Assembly: GCA_947487205.1 (NCBI GenBank)
Contig: CANKVU010000003.1
Coordinates: forward strand, 123,256 to 187,255
Reading direction: 5' to 3'
Length of the DNA: 64,000 nt
From: an uncultured Paracoccaceae bacterium
GTDB taxonomy: Bacteria; Pseudomonadota; Alphaproteobacteria; Rhodobacterales; Rhodobacteraceae
The stretch's first letter is position 1. Each line of letters starts with the position of its first letter. The notes beneath the pieces are model-generated. The model was not told the origin of the DNA, made no database searches, and saw only the letters and a list, made by a program, of their open reading frames with translations. Shown one piece after another: positions 1 to 8,778 of this stretch. The position numbers and the translations under genes were made by a program.

Positions 1-1225
1 CGGTCGCAGCGAGGAAGGCCGGCCGGGGCAGGCCCCCGGGGAGGGATCCGCCGTCCCTGAACAGGGCGGCGGCGCGGATGTCCTGCGACTTGGCCAGGGG
101 CCACAGCGTGAAGAGCGCCGCCGCCAGCGTGCCGTAGAGCGCGGCCTCTAGCAGGGCGCGGGGATAGACCCCGATCGCCGCGGGGACCGGCAGGCGGTCC
201 GCTAGGAGGGGGGCGAAGGCGAGCGGAAGGCCCGCCCCGAGCGTCAGCCCCAGCCCCAGCGCCAGCGCCGTGACCGCGCCGATCTGGAGCGCGAACACCG
301 CGAGGATCGTCCGCCCCTCGGCGCCCAGCGTCTTGAGGATGGCGATCGTCGCGGTCTTCTCCACCATGTGAGCGCGCACCGCCGAAGCGACCCCGACGCC
401 GCCGACGGCGAGCCCGGCAAGCCCCACGAGGACGAGGAACGCGGACAGACGGTCGACGAAGCGCTGGATGCCGGGCGCCCCCTCCCGCGCGTCGCGCCAG
501 CGGTAGCCGCCCTCGGGCAGCGCGGCGGCGAGGCGGTCCCGGGCCGCGTCGAGATCGGCGCCGGGCGGCAGCCTGAGGCGGTACTCGGTCTCGAAGATGG
601 TACCGGGTTCCAGCAGGCCCGTGCCCTCCAGATCGGCGGTTCGCACCAGGGTGCGGGGGCCCAGGTCGAAGCCGCCGCCGGCATCGTCCGGCTCGCGCGC
701 GATCCGCGCCGCGAGGCGGAACGTCTTCTGCCCGAGGCGGAACGTGTCGCCCGGGGACAGGCCCAGCCGATCGGCTAGGACCGGGTCCATCGCCGCGCCG
801 GGCGGATCGCCGGCCAGGGCGGCCCCGGCCCCGGCCGGGGGGGCGAGGACGAGATCCCCGTAGAGCGGGTAGGCGTCGTCGATGCCCTTGACCTCGGTCA
901 GTGCGCGGTCGGCGCCTCCCTCGTCCTGCGGGACCGTGGCCATCGAGCGGAACTCCACGATCTCGGACACCGTGCCGAGGTCGCGGAGCGCGGCGCGCTC
1001 GGCCGCGCCGGCGAAGCGGTAGGTGAACTCGACCGAGGCGTCGCCGCCCAGAAGCGTCGCCCCTTCCCGCTGCAGGCCCGCGGTGATGGCCTCGCGGACC
1101 GATCCCACCGCGGCGATGGCGGCGATGCCGAGCGCGAGGCAGGCGAGGAACACCCTGAAGCCCCGGAGCCCGTTCCGGAACCCGGCGCGCAATTCCCGGC
1201 GCGCGATCCGGCGGGCAGCGCTCAT
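1..1225 (-). CDS. ABC transporter permease, FtsX/YbbP-like (C-terminal part cut by window edge)
   Basis: Integral membrane permease of an ABC exporter of the YbbP/LolC/MacB (FtsX) superfamily, expected in the inner membrane with the ATPase encoded just upstream. The ATG at 1225 opens MSAARRIARRELRAGFRNG, a typical basic start before the first membrane helix. A large periplasmic domain of about 200 residues follows, then a hydrophobic FtsX-type block (LSAFLVLVGLAGLAVGGVGV) and the conserved cytoplasmic stretch EKTATIAILKTLGAEGRTI. The reading frame runs off the left edge, so at least the C-terminal part is missing. The ATPase stop lies 58 bases upstream on the same strand, so the two are probably one operon. 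In E. coli the tesA-ybbA-ybbP neighbourhood is the same. Substrate unknown. Confidence 0.88.
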   Translation of the reverse strand, partial: MSAARRIARRELRAGFRNGLRGFRVFLACLALGIAAIAAVGSVREAITAGLQREGATLLGGDASVEFTYRFAGAAERAALRDLGTVSEIVEFRSMATVPQDEGGADRALTEVKGIDDAYPLYGDLVLAPPAGAGAALAGDPPGAAMDPVLADRLGLSPGDTFRLGQKTFRLAARIAREPDDAGGGFDLGPRTLVRTADLEGTGLLEPGTIFETEYRLRLPPGADLDAARDRLAAALPEGGYRWRDAREGAPGIQRFVDRLSAFLVLVGLAGLAVGGVGVASAVRAHMVEKTATIAILKTLGAEGRTILAVFALQIGAVTALALGLGLTLGAGLPLAFAPLLADRLPVPAAIGVYPRALLEAALYGTLAAALFTLWPLAKSQDIRAAALFRDGGSLPGGLPRPAFLAAT

Positions 1226-1283
1226 GCCGCCACCCCGGCGCGGGTGACGGACGGGGCCGGGGTATTTGGGAAAGGGTGAGGCA

Positions 1284-1973
1284 TCATTCGGCGGCCTGCC
1301 GGTGCCGGGCGAGGCGCCCGTCCTCGAGCCGGATCGTGCGGCTGCAGCGCGCGGCGAGGTCGGGGGCGTGGGTGACGAGGACCAGGGTCGCGCCGTGGCG
1401 GGCGTTCAGCGCGAAGAGCAGGTCCATGATCTCTGCCCCCGTGGGGCCGTCGAGGTTGCCGGTCGGCTCGTCGGCCAGGAGGATGTCGGGGCGCGGGGCG
1501 GCGGCGCGCGCGAGAGCCACGCGCTGCTGCTCTCCGCCCGAGAGTTCCGACGGGTAATGGTCGAGACGGTGGCCGAGCCCCATGGCGCGAAGCTCGGCCT
1601 CGGCCCGGTCGAAGGCGTCGCCGCGACCGGCGAGTTCCAGGGGCGTGGCCACGTTCTCGAGCGCGGTCATGGTCGGGATCAGGTGGAAGGACTGGAACAC
1701 CACGCCCATATGGGTGCGGCGGAAGCGGGCGAGCGCGTCCTCGCCCATCGCTGTCAGGTCGTGGCCGAGGGCGGCGACCCGGCCCCCGGTGGCGCGTTCG
1801 AGACCGCCCATGACCATGAGGAGAGACGACTTGCCCGACCCGCTCGGCCCCACCAGCCCCACCGTCTCGCCCCTGTCGACGGCGAGGGTGACGCCCTTCA
1901 GGATCTCCACCGGCCCGGCATTGCCGTCGAGCGTCAGGCGGGCCTCGTGGAGGTCGAGGATGGTGTCGGACAT
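1284..1973 (-). CDS. ABC transporter ATP-binding protein, YbbA/LolD-like
   Basis: Nucleotide-binding subunit (229 aa) that powers the adjacent FtsX-type permease. Visible are the Walker A motif GPSGSGKSS, the Q-loop region VVFQSFHLIPTMTALEN, the signature LSGGEQQR, the Walker B motif ILLADEPTGNLD and the switch histidine in LVTHAPD. The wording of these motifs (MTALENVATPLEL, DEPTGNLD) is that of the LolD/MacB/YbbA class rather than an importer. The start chosen is ATG at 1973, giving MSDTILDLHEARLTL. It shares bases with the start of the divergent esterase gene. An upstream in-frame extension exists but is not protein-like. Confidence 0.93.
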   Translation of the reverse strand: MSDTILDLHEARLTLDGNAGPVEILKGVTLAVDRGETVGLVGPSGSGKSSLLMVMGGLERATGGRVAALGHDLTAMGEDALARFRRTHMGVVFQSFHLIPTMTALENVATPLELAGRGDAFDRAEAELRAMGLGHRLDHYPSELSGGEQQRVALARAAAPRPDILLADEPTGNLDGPTGAEIMDLLFALNARHGATLVLVTHAPDLAARCSRTIRLEDGRLARHRQAAE

Positions 1974-2661
1974 GGCGCGCTCCGTGTTGCGGGTCGCATA
2001 TGGGGCCGGCGGCGGACTTGGGAAGGCGGCGGTGGCGATCTGTCTCGCCGGGGCGGCGGCGTCTCCGGCGGCGGCGGAGGTCACGGTCGCGGCGCTGGGC
2101 GATTCGCTGACGCAAGGATACGGGCTCCCGCCCGCCGAGGGATTCGTGCCGCAGCTCGAGGCATGGCTGGCGGCGCGCGGTGCGGACGTGCGGCTGATCA
2201 ATGCCGGAGTGTCGGGGGACACGACCGCCGGGGGCCTGTCGCGGGTGGACTGGACGCTGACGCCCGAGGTCGACGCGATGATCGTGGCGCTCGGGGGCAA
2301 CGACCTCCTGCGCGGGATCGACCCGGCGGAATCGCGCGCCAACCTGGACGGAATCCTCGCGGCGGCCGATGCGGCCGGGGTCGAGGTGCTGCTGATCGGC
2401 ATGGAGGCGCCGGGAAATTACGGCGCCGAGTACAAGGCGGCCTTCGACGGCATGTACGAGGACCTAGCGGGACGCTGGGACGTGCCGCTGGCCGATAACT
2501 TCCTCGGGGCGCTGACCGCGCTTCCCGACCGGGAGGCGGCGATCCGCGACTACCTGCAGCCGGACGGCATCCACCCCAACGCGGCCGGCGTGGACCTGAT
2601 CGTGGAGGCGCTCGGACCCGCGGTCCTGGACCTCGTCGAGCGGGCGGCGGCGGGGGATTGA
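1972..2661 (+). CDS. tesA: Arylesterase / SGNH-GDSL hydrolase, TesA-like
   Basis: Exported serine esterase or lysophospholipase (229 aa) of the TesA family. The N-terminus to about residue 35 is a signal peptide (basic start, hydrophobic core, AAA before the mature E). SGNH blocks are all present: block I LGDSLTQGYG with nucleophile Ser45, block III GGNDLL, and block V PDGIHPN with the catalytic Asp and His. The start is ATG 1972, whose bases overlap the complementary start of the divergent ABC ATPase; a GTG at 1984 would also keep a signal peptide. Divergence from a ybbA/ybbP pair is conserved in enterobacteria, which supports the assignment. True substrate not deducible. Confidence 0.9.
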   Translation: MARSVLRVAYGAGGGLGKAAVAICLAGAAASPAAAEVTVAALGDSLTQGYGLPPAEGFVPQLEAWLAARGADVRLINAGVSGDTTAGGLSRVDWTLTPEVDAMIVALGGNDLLRGIDPAESRANLDGILAAADAAGVEVLLIGMEAPGNYGAEYKAAFDGMYEDLAGRWDVPLADNFLGALTALPDREAAIRDYLQPDGIHPNAAGVDLIVEALGPAVLDLVERAAAGD

Positions 2662-2781
2662 GCCCCGCATGAAACCGCGCGGGCCGCGGGTCGTTGGGCG
2701 GCGAGGGCGCATCCGGGCCGGCAGGGGCCTGCCCGTGCATCCCGACAATCAGGCGAGCGCGCCCCGGCCGGGGCGGCGGAG

Positions 2782-3306
2782 GTGTCCTTGGACTGGTCGC
2801 AGATGTTCTTTCAGGGGTGGAGCGGGATCGTCCGCACCATCGTCGTGGGCACGCTCGCCTACGCGCTCCTGGTGGCCGCGCTCCGGGTGTCGGGAAAGCG
2901 GACGCTGGCGAAGCTCAACGCCTTCGACCTGGTGGTGACGGTGGCGCTCGGCTCCACCCTCGCCTCGATCCTGCTGAGCGAGGGGGTGGCGCTGGCCGAG
3001 GGGGTGACGGGGTTCGTCCTGCTCATCGCGCTGCAATACGGCGTGGCGACTTTGTCGGTGCGGTCGCGCACCTTCGCGCAGGCGGTCCGCTCCGAGCCGA
3101 CGCTGCTGTTGCGCGACGGCGAGATGCTGCCACGGGCGATGCGCGCGGCGCGGGTCACCGAGGCGGAGCTGGAGACCGTCATCCGCACCGAGGGCCGGCG
3201 CGGGATCGACCAGATCGACGCGGTGGTGCTGGAATCCGACGGGTCCTTCTCGGTCATCGACGCGGGCGGCACCGGGCGGGGCGGCACGGTGCGGGCCGGC
3301 ACCTGA
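2782..3306 (+). CDS. DUF421 (YetF/YcaP-type) membrane protein
   Basis: A 174-residue inner-membrane protein. The hydrophobic N-terminal half has about three helices (near residues 15-36, 45-65 and 72-92), including the family signature RVSGKRTLAKLNAFDLVV. A soluble C-terminal domain follows, starting EPTLLLRDGEMLPRAMRAAR, typical of DUF421/YetF proteins (the YcaP-YetF alpha/beta domain). It begins with GTG at 2782 behind a purine-rich GGCGGAGG. The biochemical role of this family in proteobacteria is not settled. It sits alone between the esterase and an MFS gene on the same strand. Confidence 0.85.
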   Translation: MSLDWSQMFFQGWSGIVRTIVVGTLAYALLVAALRVSGKRTLAKLNAFDLVVTVALGSTLASILLSEGVALAEGVTGFVLLIALQYGVATLSVRSRTFAQAVRSEPTLLLRDGEMLPRAMRAARVTEAELETVIRTEGRRGIDQIDAVVLESDGSFSVIDAGGTGRGGTVRAGT

Positions 3307-3348
3307 CCCGCGCTTGCGGGCCGCCCCGCGGCGTGGAAGAGAACCGGC

Positions 3349-4548
3349 ATGCACGCCATTCGCACCATCCTGGCCGACCGGGCGCTGTCGCTGATCGCGC
3401 TCGCCTTCCTGACCCACGGCGCCTTCGCGGCATCGCTCGTCCCCTACCGATCGCTTCTGGGGGTGGACTGGTTCGGCTTCACCGACGGGCAATTCGCCGT
3501 CATCTATGCCGCCGGCTCGGCACTGTCGCTCCTGTGCGCCATCGGGGTGGGGGTGCTGACCGACCGGACGGGGCGGCGGCGCAACGCCGCGCGGCTTGCG
3601 GCCCTCGCCGGGGCGAGCGGCGGCGCGCTGGTCTTCCTCGCCGATGCGCGCTGGGCCTTCGTGGCGGTCCACGTCCTGTTCCTGCCGGTCGGAATGACGC
3701 TTTTCGCGCAGCTCTTCACGCTGGCGCGGCTCGCCGCCTCCACCCACCCCGCGGCCGAGCGGGCGGCCATCCAGTCGGCCATCCGCGCCGTCTTCGCCGT
3801 GCCCTTCGTGGCGATCCTGCCGGTGTGGTCGGTGGTGCTGTCGGCCGGGGCGCCGCTGATCTGGATCTACGGGGCCTGCGCCGTGGCAGAGGGGCTGACG
3901 CTCGCGATCTTCGTCTTCGCCTGGCCCCGGGACGGGCTGACGCGGTGGCGTGACCCCGGGTCGGGTCTGCGGCTCGGCGCGGCGCTGCGGGAGCTGGGCG
4001 CGCCGCCGGTGATGCTGCGGACGGCGTGCCTGGCGGGAGTGCTGGCGGGCATCCAGCTCTATCTGATCCTAACCGGGCTGATCCTGACCGATATCGACGG
4101 GCGCGACGCGGGCGACGTGGCGATCTTCGCCGGCGCGGTCGCGGGGCTCGAGATCCCGTTCATGCTCATGATGGGGCCGCCGCTGCGGCGGCTCGGGCCG
4201 GTGCGCCTGATCGCATCGGCGGCGGTGGTCTATGCCGGGTTCCTGGCGGTGTTCCCGCTCGTCGGCCCGTTCCCCGTGGTCTGGGTCCTGCCGCTGGTGG
4301 CGGCGATGGCGGCGGCGGTGATCCTGACCGTGCCGATGCATTACCTGCAGGAATTGATGGCGGACCGTCCGGGGGCCGGCGGGTCGCTGATCGCGCTCTG
4401 CAACCTCGTGGCGCAGCTGATGGGCGCGGCGATCTTCTGGGCGGGCACGGCGCTCGGGGGATACGCGATGGCGGCCTGGCTGGGCGCGGCGGCCGTTGCC
4501 GCCGGCGGGCTGGCGCTGGCCGGTCTCGACCGGCGCGGGGCGGCATAA
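3349..4548 (+). CDS. Major facilitator superfamily transporter
   Basis: A 399-residue transporter with about 12 predicted helices and the MFS loop 2-3 motif degenerated to GVLTDRTGRRRNAAR. The protein is hydrophobic throughout, with a central loop near residues 190-215 between the two six-helix halves. This architecture resembles sugar-efflux/SetA-like MFS proteins, but no substrate-specific motif was recognised. ATG 3349 follows the DUF421 stop by about 40 bases, so cotranscription is possible. Function beyond secondary transport is unknown. Confidence 0.85.
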   Translation: MHAIRTILADRALSLIALAFLTHGAFAASLVPYRSLLGVDWFGFTDGQFAVIYAAGSALSLLCAIGVGVLTDRTGRRRNAARLAALAGASGGALVFLADARWAFVAVHVLFLPVGMTLFAQLFTLARLAASTHPAAERAAIQSAIRAVFAVPFVAILPVWSVVLSAGAPLIWIYGACAVAEGLTLAIFVFAWPRDGLTRWRDPGSGLRLGAALRELGAPPVMLRTACLAGVLAGIQLYLILTGLILTDIDGRDAGDVAIFAGAVAGLEIPFMLMMGPPLRRLGPVRLIASAAVVYAGFLAVFPLVGPFPVVWVLPLVAAMAAAVILTVPMHYLQELMADRPGAGGSLIALCNLVAQLMGAAIFWAGTALGGYAMAAWLGAAAVAAGGLALAGLDRRGAA

Positions 4549-4605
4549 CGGCATTGTGCTTTGGCCCTCGCCCTGCAAGACAGGGCGCGAACGAGCGGAG
4601 GACAG

Positions 4606-5457
4606 ATGGACGCGCCCGAGAGCATCGGCATCGTCGGCACCGGCCTCGTGGGCGCCGCGCTCGCGGGCCTCGTGACGCGCCGCCTGCCGGGCACCCGGAT
4701 CCGCGCGGTGGAGCCGCAGGGCACCCATCGCGCGGCCGTCGCCGCGCGGATGCCGGGCATCGAATGGGCCCATTGCGCGACCGAGCTCGCCTCGTGCGAC
4801 CTGGTGCTGCTGGCCTGTCCGCCGGGCGCGGTGGTGCCGCTGGCGCGCGAGATCCTCGACGCGGGCGCGGCCCGGGTCGTGGACACGGCCTCGGTCAAGG
4901 GCCGGATCTGCGCGGAATTGGCGGACGCGCCCCGCTTCGTGGGCGGCCATCCGCTGGCGGGGGGCAACCGGATCGGCCCCTTCACGGCCGAACCGGACGC
5001 GCTGGTCGCCGCGCGCTTCGTGCTGACGCCCCATCCCGGCAACACCGAGGCGGATCTCGAACCGGTGGAGGCCATCCTGGCGCGGCTCGGCTTCTCGGTG
5101 GTGCGGGTCGATCCGGAGGCGCATGACGCGATCCTGGCCCGCACCTCGCACCTGCCGCACCTGGTGGCTTACGGCTTCGCCGGCCTCCTGTCGGAGATGG
5201 ACGAGGGGGAACTGGGCCTGTTCGCGTCGCGGTCCACCCGCCAGATCGCCGGGTTCGCCAGTGCCAACGGCCGGATGTGGTCCGAGATCCTGGAGCAGAA
5301 CGGCCCGTCGGTGTCGGCGGCGCTCGACGACCTGATCCTCGAATTGATGACCCTGCGCAACGCCTTCGCCGGTGCGGGGACGGAGCGGCTCAGGGACCGC
5401 CTGTCCGTCGCCGCCCGGGCCGCACAGACCCTGAACGGGAGCCCCCAAGATGAGTAA
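4606..5457 (+). CDS. tyrA: Prephenate/arogenate dehydrogenase (tyrosine synthesis)
   Basis: NAD(P)-dependent oxidative decarboxylation of prephenate or arogenate on the way to tyrosine (283 aa). The Rossmann motif GTGLVG lies at residues 11-16, and the TyrA hallmark GGHPLAGG sits near residue 120. A helical C-terminal dimerisation domain follows. The start is ATG 4606, with AGCGGAGGACAG just upstream; the in-frame TTG at 4561 would add a non-homologous extension. The stop TAA overlaps the start of pheA by 8 bases, so the Tyr and Phe branches are translationally coupled. Prephenate versus arogenate preference cannot be told from sequence by eye. Confidence 0.88.
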   Translation: MDAPESIGIVGTGLVGAALAGLVTRRLPGTRIRAVEPQGTHRAAVAARMPGIEWAHCATELASCDLVLLACPPGAVVPLAREILDAGAARVVDTASVKGRICAELADAPRFVGGHPLAGGNRIGPFTAEPDALVAARFVLTPHPGNTEADLEPVEAILARLGFSVVRVDPEAHDAILARTSHLPHLVAYGFAGLLSEMDEGELGLFASRSTRQIAGFASANGRMWSEILEQNGPSVSAALDDLILELMTLRNAFAGAGTERLRDRLSVAARAAQTLNGSPQDE

Positions 5458-6301
5458 GATCGGCTATCTCGGCCGGCCGGGAAGCTATTCCCACCAGGCC
5501 GCCACCACCCTGCGCCCCGAGGGCCAGCACGTCCCCTATCCGAGTTTCGACGACCTCGTGGCCGCGACCGAGGCGGGGGAGGTGGCGGAGGCGGTGCTGC
5601 CGCTGGAGAATTCGGAATCCGGCCGGATCCCGGATGTCCACCGTCTGGTGGTGTCGATGGAATTGTTCATCGGCGGCGAGCTGCTGCTCGACGTGTCCCA
5701 TTGCCTGGTGACGCCCGGCCCGGCCGTCGAGGCGGAGATCCACTCCATCTTCTCCCATCCGCAGGGGTTCCTGCAAAGCTCGCGGTTCCTCGCGGAGCGC
5801 TTCCCCGAGGCGCAGCGCCGCACCCGCTCGGACACCGCCACCGCCGTGGCCGACGTGGTCGAGGCGGGCGACCGCCACATGGCCGCGATCGGGTCCGAAT
5901 TCGCCGCCCGGCATTACGGGGCCACGATCCTGCACAAGGACATCTCGAACCGGGAGGACAACATCACCCGGTTCGTCATCGTGGGCCGCGAGGCGGTGAC
6001 CGATGACGGCCACGACATGTCCTCGATGATCATCCAGGTCGGTCACAAGCCCGGCAGCCTGGTGCAGGCGCTCGCCGTCTTCGGCCAGCACCACGTCAAC
6101 ATCACCAAGCTCGAGACCTACATGATCTCGGAGCGGACGGAATTGCCGACCTTCTATCTCGACATCGGCTGCGGCGGCGAGGCGGAGAACCTGATCGCGG
6201 CGATGCGGGACATCCAGCCGCATATCTCCTATTCCAAGTTCCTGGGCTCCTACCGGTCCGACCCGCGCCGCACGGGCCGGAACGGCTTCCTCAAGCCGTG
6301 A
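5450..6301 (+). CDS. pheA: Prephenate dehydratase with ACT domain
   Basis: Converts prephenate to phenylpyruvate (283 aa). The catalytic domain carries the TRF motif in SNREDNITRFVIVGRE and substrate-site elements such as LPLENSESG and SHPQGFLQ. A C-terminal ACT domain follows (HKPGSLVQALAVF, then ITKLETYM), expected to bind phenylalanine for feedback inhibition. The usual ESRP signature reads ETYM here, close to the ES/TY variants I recall for alphaproteobacteria. There is no chorismate mutase domain. It overlaps tyrA by 8 bases and is followed after one base by the ATG of an unknown gene. Confidence 0.93.
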   Translation: MSKIGYLGRPGSYSHQAATTLRPEGQHVPYPSFDDLVAATEAGEVAEAVLPLENSESGRIPDVHRLVVSMELFIGGELLLDVSHCLVTPGPAVEAEIHSIFSHPQGFLQSSRFLAERFPEAQRRTRSDTATAVADVVEAGDRHMAAIGSEFAARHYGATILHKDISNREDNITRFVIVGREAVTDDGHDMSSMIIQVGHKPGSLVQALAVFGQHHVNITKLETYMISERTELPTFYLDIGCGGEAENLIAAMRDIQPHISYSKFLGSYRSDPRRTGRNGFLKP

Positions 6302-6302
6302 C

Positions 6303-6968
6303 ATGATCTCGCGCTCCCAAATCCAGACGATCTCGGCCTCGCTGCTCGCGACCGTGGCCTCGGCGCTGGCGATCTGGGTGCAGCCGGTCGTGGCCTCCGC
6401 CACGGCGGCCGAGAAGATCCTGGCGACCGTCCTGGGCGCGTTCCTGCTCTACTGGGTCTATTTCGTCAGCTTCCGCGTGCTGCGATGGCTCTATTACCGC
6501 AAGGTCTCGGGGGTCTGGCACTACGTGACGCTGTCCGAAAGCGAGACGAAGGACCAGAATTACGCCGTGATGACCATCGGCTTCACCGACGAGGGAACGC
6601 TGAGCTACAAGGTCGTCCTCTATGCCAGCCGCGACGACCTGTTCCAGAAGCGGAACGCGACCGGCACCGCCTCCAGCGAGGCGATGGATTACGACAAGAC
6701 GCGGGACCAGCTGAACATCCTCTACGACGTGCAGAAGAACGACGACCCGCCGCGTGTCGCGGGGCGGAGCAACGAGCCCCGGCGCCGGGGCCGGTTGCGG
6801 CTGAACCTGCACGACGACACGCTGCAGGGGCGATGGGTGTCCGTGCTGGACCGTCGCGCGATCTCGCAGGGGCGGATGTTCGCCGCCCGTCCGGATCGCT
6901 TCGCCCGGGGCGTCGACGCCTGGATCGAGAAAACACGAGGGGAGATCGAAGCCCATGACCGGCTCTGA
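6303..6968 (+). CDS. Unrecognised two-TM, beta-rich membrane protein (S-2TMbeta/Cap15-like architecture?)
   Basis: A 221-residue protein with two N-terminal membrane helices (about residues 9-28 and 38-64), a short basic stretch, then a polar domain that reads as beta-rich. That domain starts SGVWHYVTL and ends around GRWVSVLDRRAISQGRMF. Two TMs plus a small beta-barrel is the layout of the S-2TMbeta (Cap15) effectors known from CBASS, and the terminal W...R...G pattern is reminiscent of them. That is inference only: no CD-NTase gene is nearby. ATG 6303 lies one base after the pheA stop without a clear ribosome site, and the 3' end overlaps the next gene by 14 bases. Base composition matches its neighbours. 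Confidence 0.75.
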   Translation: MISRSQIQTISASLLATVASALAIWVQPVVASATAAEKILATVLGAFLLYWVYFVSFRVLRWLYYRKVSGVWHYVTLSESETKDQNYAVMTIGFTDEGTLSYKVVLYASRDDLFQKRNATGTASSEAMDYDKTRDQLNILYDVQKNDDPPRVAGRSNEPRRRGRLRLNLHDDTLQGRWVSVLDRRAISQGRMFAARPDRFARGVDAWIEKTRGEIEAHDRL

Positions 6969-7707
6969 CGCGTCGCGCAAATACGACGACATCGACTTCT
7001 TCATCGAGGAGGAGCGGACCAAGTTCGACACCTTCGCCCGCGGGCGGAGCCTGGACAACCTGGGCAAGCTGGTCCTGTCGGTCCGCAATGCCGAAGGGGC
7101 CGGCGCCGCCGCCGAACAGCTCGCCGCGGCCTATCTCATCACCAACCTGCTCCTGATGAGCCGGGCGCAGCGGCGGATCGCCAAGCTCGTGACCCTCGAC
7201 ATGGCGGGGACGGACCGGGCGGCGCTCTTTCCGATCACCAACGCGCTGCGCTACTTCCTGATGGAGGATTACACGCGGCTCGACAATTTCGACCCTTGGG
7301 TGACGGCTCTGGACGGAATCGTCACCGTCTCGGACCGGCTGCGGGGGGAGTTGAGCGATCTGTCGGATTTCATGACCTCGTCGGAATTCGCCGATGCCGG
7401 GTCGGCGCAGCGCAAGGCCGAGACGATGCTGGCGGTTCGGTCCGCGGCCTTCGCCGAGGATCAGGGCCTGACGGCGGACGTGTCTAACCCCTTCTTCGCC
7501 CGGTTCCGGGCCGGCCGGGGGACCAGCACCGATGTCGTCAGCCAGTCCGTCTATGGCGGCGCCTTCGTCATGCGGGTGGCCAACAGCCGCGACGTGATCG
7601 TGATCGAGATCGACGGCGCGCGCGCCGAAGAGGCGATCCGGCACTGGATCGGGCGGCTTGACGACGTGCTGAACAACGCCCTCCTCGGCCTCACCCCGAC
7701 CGGGTGA
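6955..7707 (+). CDS. Unrecognised soluble protein paired with the two-TM protein
   Basis: A 250-residue protein with no family that I recognise. It reads as mostly helical for residues 1-180, including an acidic start (DDIDFFIEEERTKFD) and a hydrophobic patch AAAYLITNLLLMS that is probably buried rather than membrane-spanning. A short C-terminal beta/alpha segment follows (VYGGAFVMRVANSRDVIVIEI, then a helix). There is no CD-NTase GS...DxD signature, nuclease motif or P-loop. It overlaps the preceding gene by 14 bases, so the two are almost certainly made together as the last members of the tyrA-pheA operon. It ends 30 bases from the convergent hemC. Confidence 0.72.
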   Translation: MTGSDASRKYDDIDFFIEEERTKFDTFARGRSLDNLGKLVLSVRNAEGAGAAAEQLAAAYLITNLLLMSRAQRRIAKLVTLDMAGTDRAALFPITNALRYFLMEDYTRLDNFDPWVTALDGIVTVSDRLRGELSDLSDFMTSSEFADAGSAQRKAETMLAVRSAAFAEDQGLTADVSNPFFARFRAGRGTSTDVVSQSVYGGAFVMRVANSRDVIVIEIDGARAEEAIRHWIGRLDDVLNNALLGLTPTG

Positions 7708-7737
7708 GGCGGCCCGCCGGTCCGGCCAGGGGGACGA

Positions 7738-8682
7738 TCAGGCGGTGCGCCAGTCGAAGAAATGCGCGTCGACGCGGGACAGCAGCTCCTCGGCCAGCCT
7801 GCGGCCGAGCTCCGGCCCGTCCGGGATCGTGCCCGCGACCTCGGCGGCATGGGCCTCGGAGCCGTCGGGGCGCAGGATCTCGCCGCGCAGCCTGAGCCGG
7901 TCGCCGTCGATGGTCGCGAGGCCCGCGATCGGCGTCTCGCAGGAGCCGTCGAGCCGGGCGAGATAGGCGCGCTCGGCCGCCAGGAGCTCCCCGGTGCGCC
8001 GGTCGTGGATCGCCGCCAGCAATTCCGCCGTGCGGTGATCCTCCGCCCGCCGCTCGATGCCGATGGCGCCCTGCGCCACGGCGGGCAGCATCTCGTCGGA
8101 GGGGATCGGGCGGCGCGGGATGTCGTCGGCGCCGAGCCGGTTCAGCCCCGCCACGGCGAGGAAGGTGGCGTCGGCCACGCCCTCGTGGAGCTTGCGCATG
8201 CGGGTCTGGACGTTGCCGCGGAACTCCACCACATTCAGGTCCGGCCGGCGGTGAAGAAGCTGTGCGCGGCGCCTGAGCGACGAGGTGCCCACGGTGCTGC
8301 CCCGGGCGAGGTCGACGAGCGCGCCGCCCGCGAGCGAGACGAAGGCATCGTGCGGATCCTCGCGCGGCAGGTAGGTGTCGAGGATCAGGCCCGGCGGCTG
8401 TTCGGTCGGCATGTCCTTCATCGAGTGGACGGCGATGTCGATCCCGCCCGAGGTCAGCGCTTCCTCGATCTCGCGGGTGAAGAGGCCCTTGCCGCCGATC
8501 TCCTTCAGCGGCCGGTCGATCACCCGGTCGCCGGTCGTCTTGATGGCGACGACGGAGAACGCCTCGTGCGGCAGGCCGGCGGTGGCGGCCAGGCGGTCGC
8601 GGGTCTCGTTGGCCTGCGCGAGCGCGAGGGGCGAGCCGCGGGTGCCGATCTTCAGCGGGGTGTCGGGGGTGGGCCATGTCAT
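7738..8682 (-). CDS. hemC: Hydroxymethylbilane synthase (porphobilinogen deaminase)
   Basis: Polymerises four porphobilinogens to hydroxymethylbilane in tetrapyrrole synthesis (314 aa). The N-terminus [13 protein letters not shown] is diagnostic. The catalytic Asp90 sits in HSMKDMP, arginine-rich substrate contacts are in [10 protein letters not shown] and FRGNVQTR, and the dipyrromethane-cofactor cysteine is Cys248 in [11 protein letters not shown]. Start ATG 8682. It is divergent from hemE across 96 bases, an arrangement known from Rhodobacter. Confidence 0.96.
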   Translation of the reverse strand: MTWPTPDTPLKIGTRGSPLALAQANETRDRLAATAGLPHEAFSVVAIKTTGDRVIDRPLKEIGGKGLFTREIEEALTSGGIDIAVHSMKDMPTEQPPGLILDTYLPREDPHDAFVSLAGGALVDLARGSTVGTSSLRRRAQLLHRRPDLNVVEFRGNVQTRMRKLHEGVADATFLAVAGLNRLGADDIPRRPIPSDEMLPAVAQGAIGIERRAEDHRTAELLAAIHDRRTGELLAAERAYLARLDGSCETPIAGLATIDGDRLRLRGEILRPDGSEAHAAEVAGTIPDGPELGRRLAEELLSRVDAHFFDWRTA

Positions 8683-8778
8683 GCCTCCCCTCTAGCGCGG
8701 CGCGCGCGGCGCCGAAAGCGGCTTGACACCCGTGCCCATGGCCCCGACCACGAGCCGGGCTCTTCGGGGGAGGACGGC

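Noticed and set aside
6303..7707. Complete CBASS defence operon
   Set aside because: No CD-NTase, Cap2/Cap3 or other CBASS component is encoded nearby; only a fold-level resemblance of one protein.
8723..8728. TTGACA resembling a -35 box upstream of hemE
   Set aside because: No acceptable -10 element lies 16-18 bases downstream, so a promoter is not supported.
7762..8778. Very long plus-strand open frame leading into hemE
   Set aside because: It is the antisense shadow of hemC in GC-rich DNA; the protein-like part begins only at ATG 8779.
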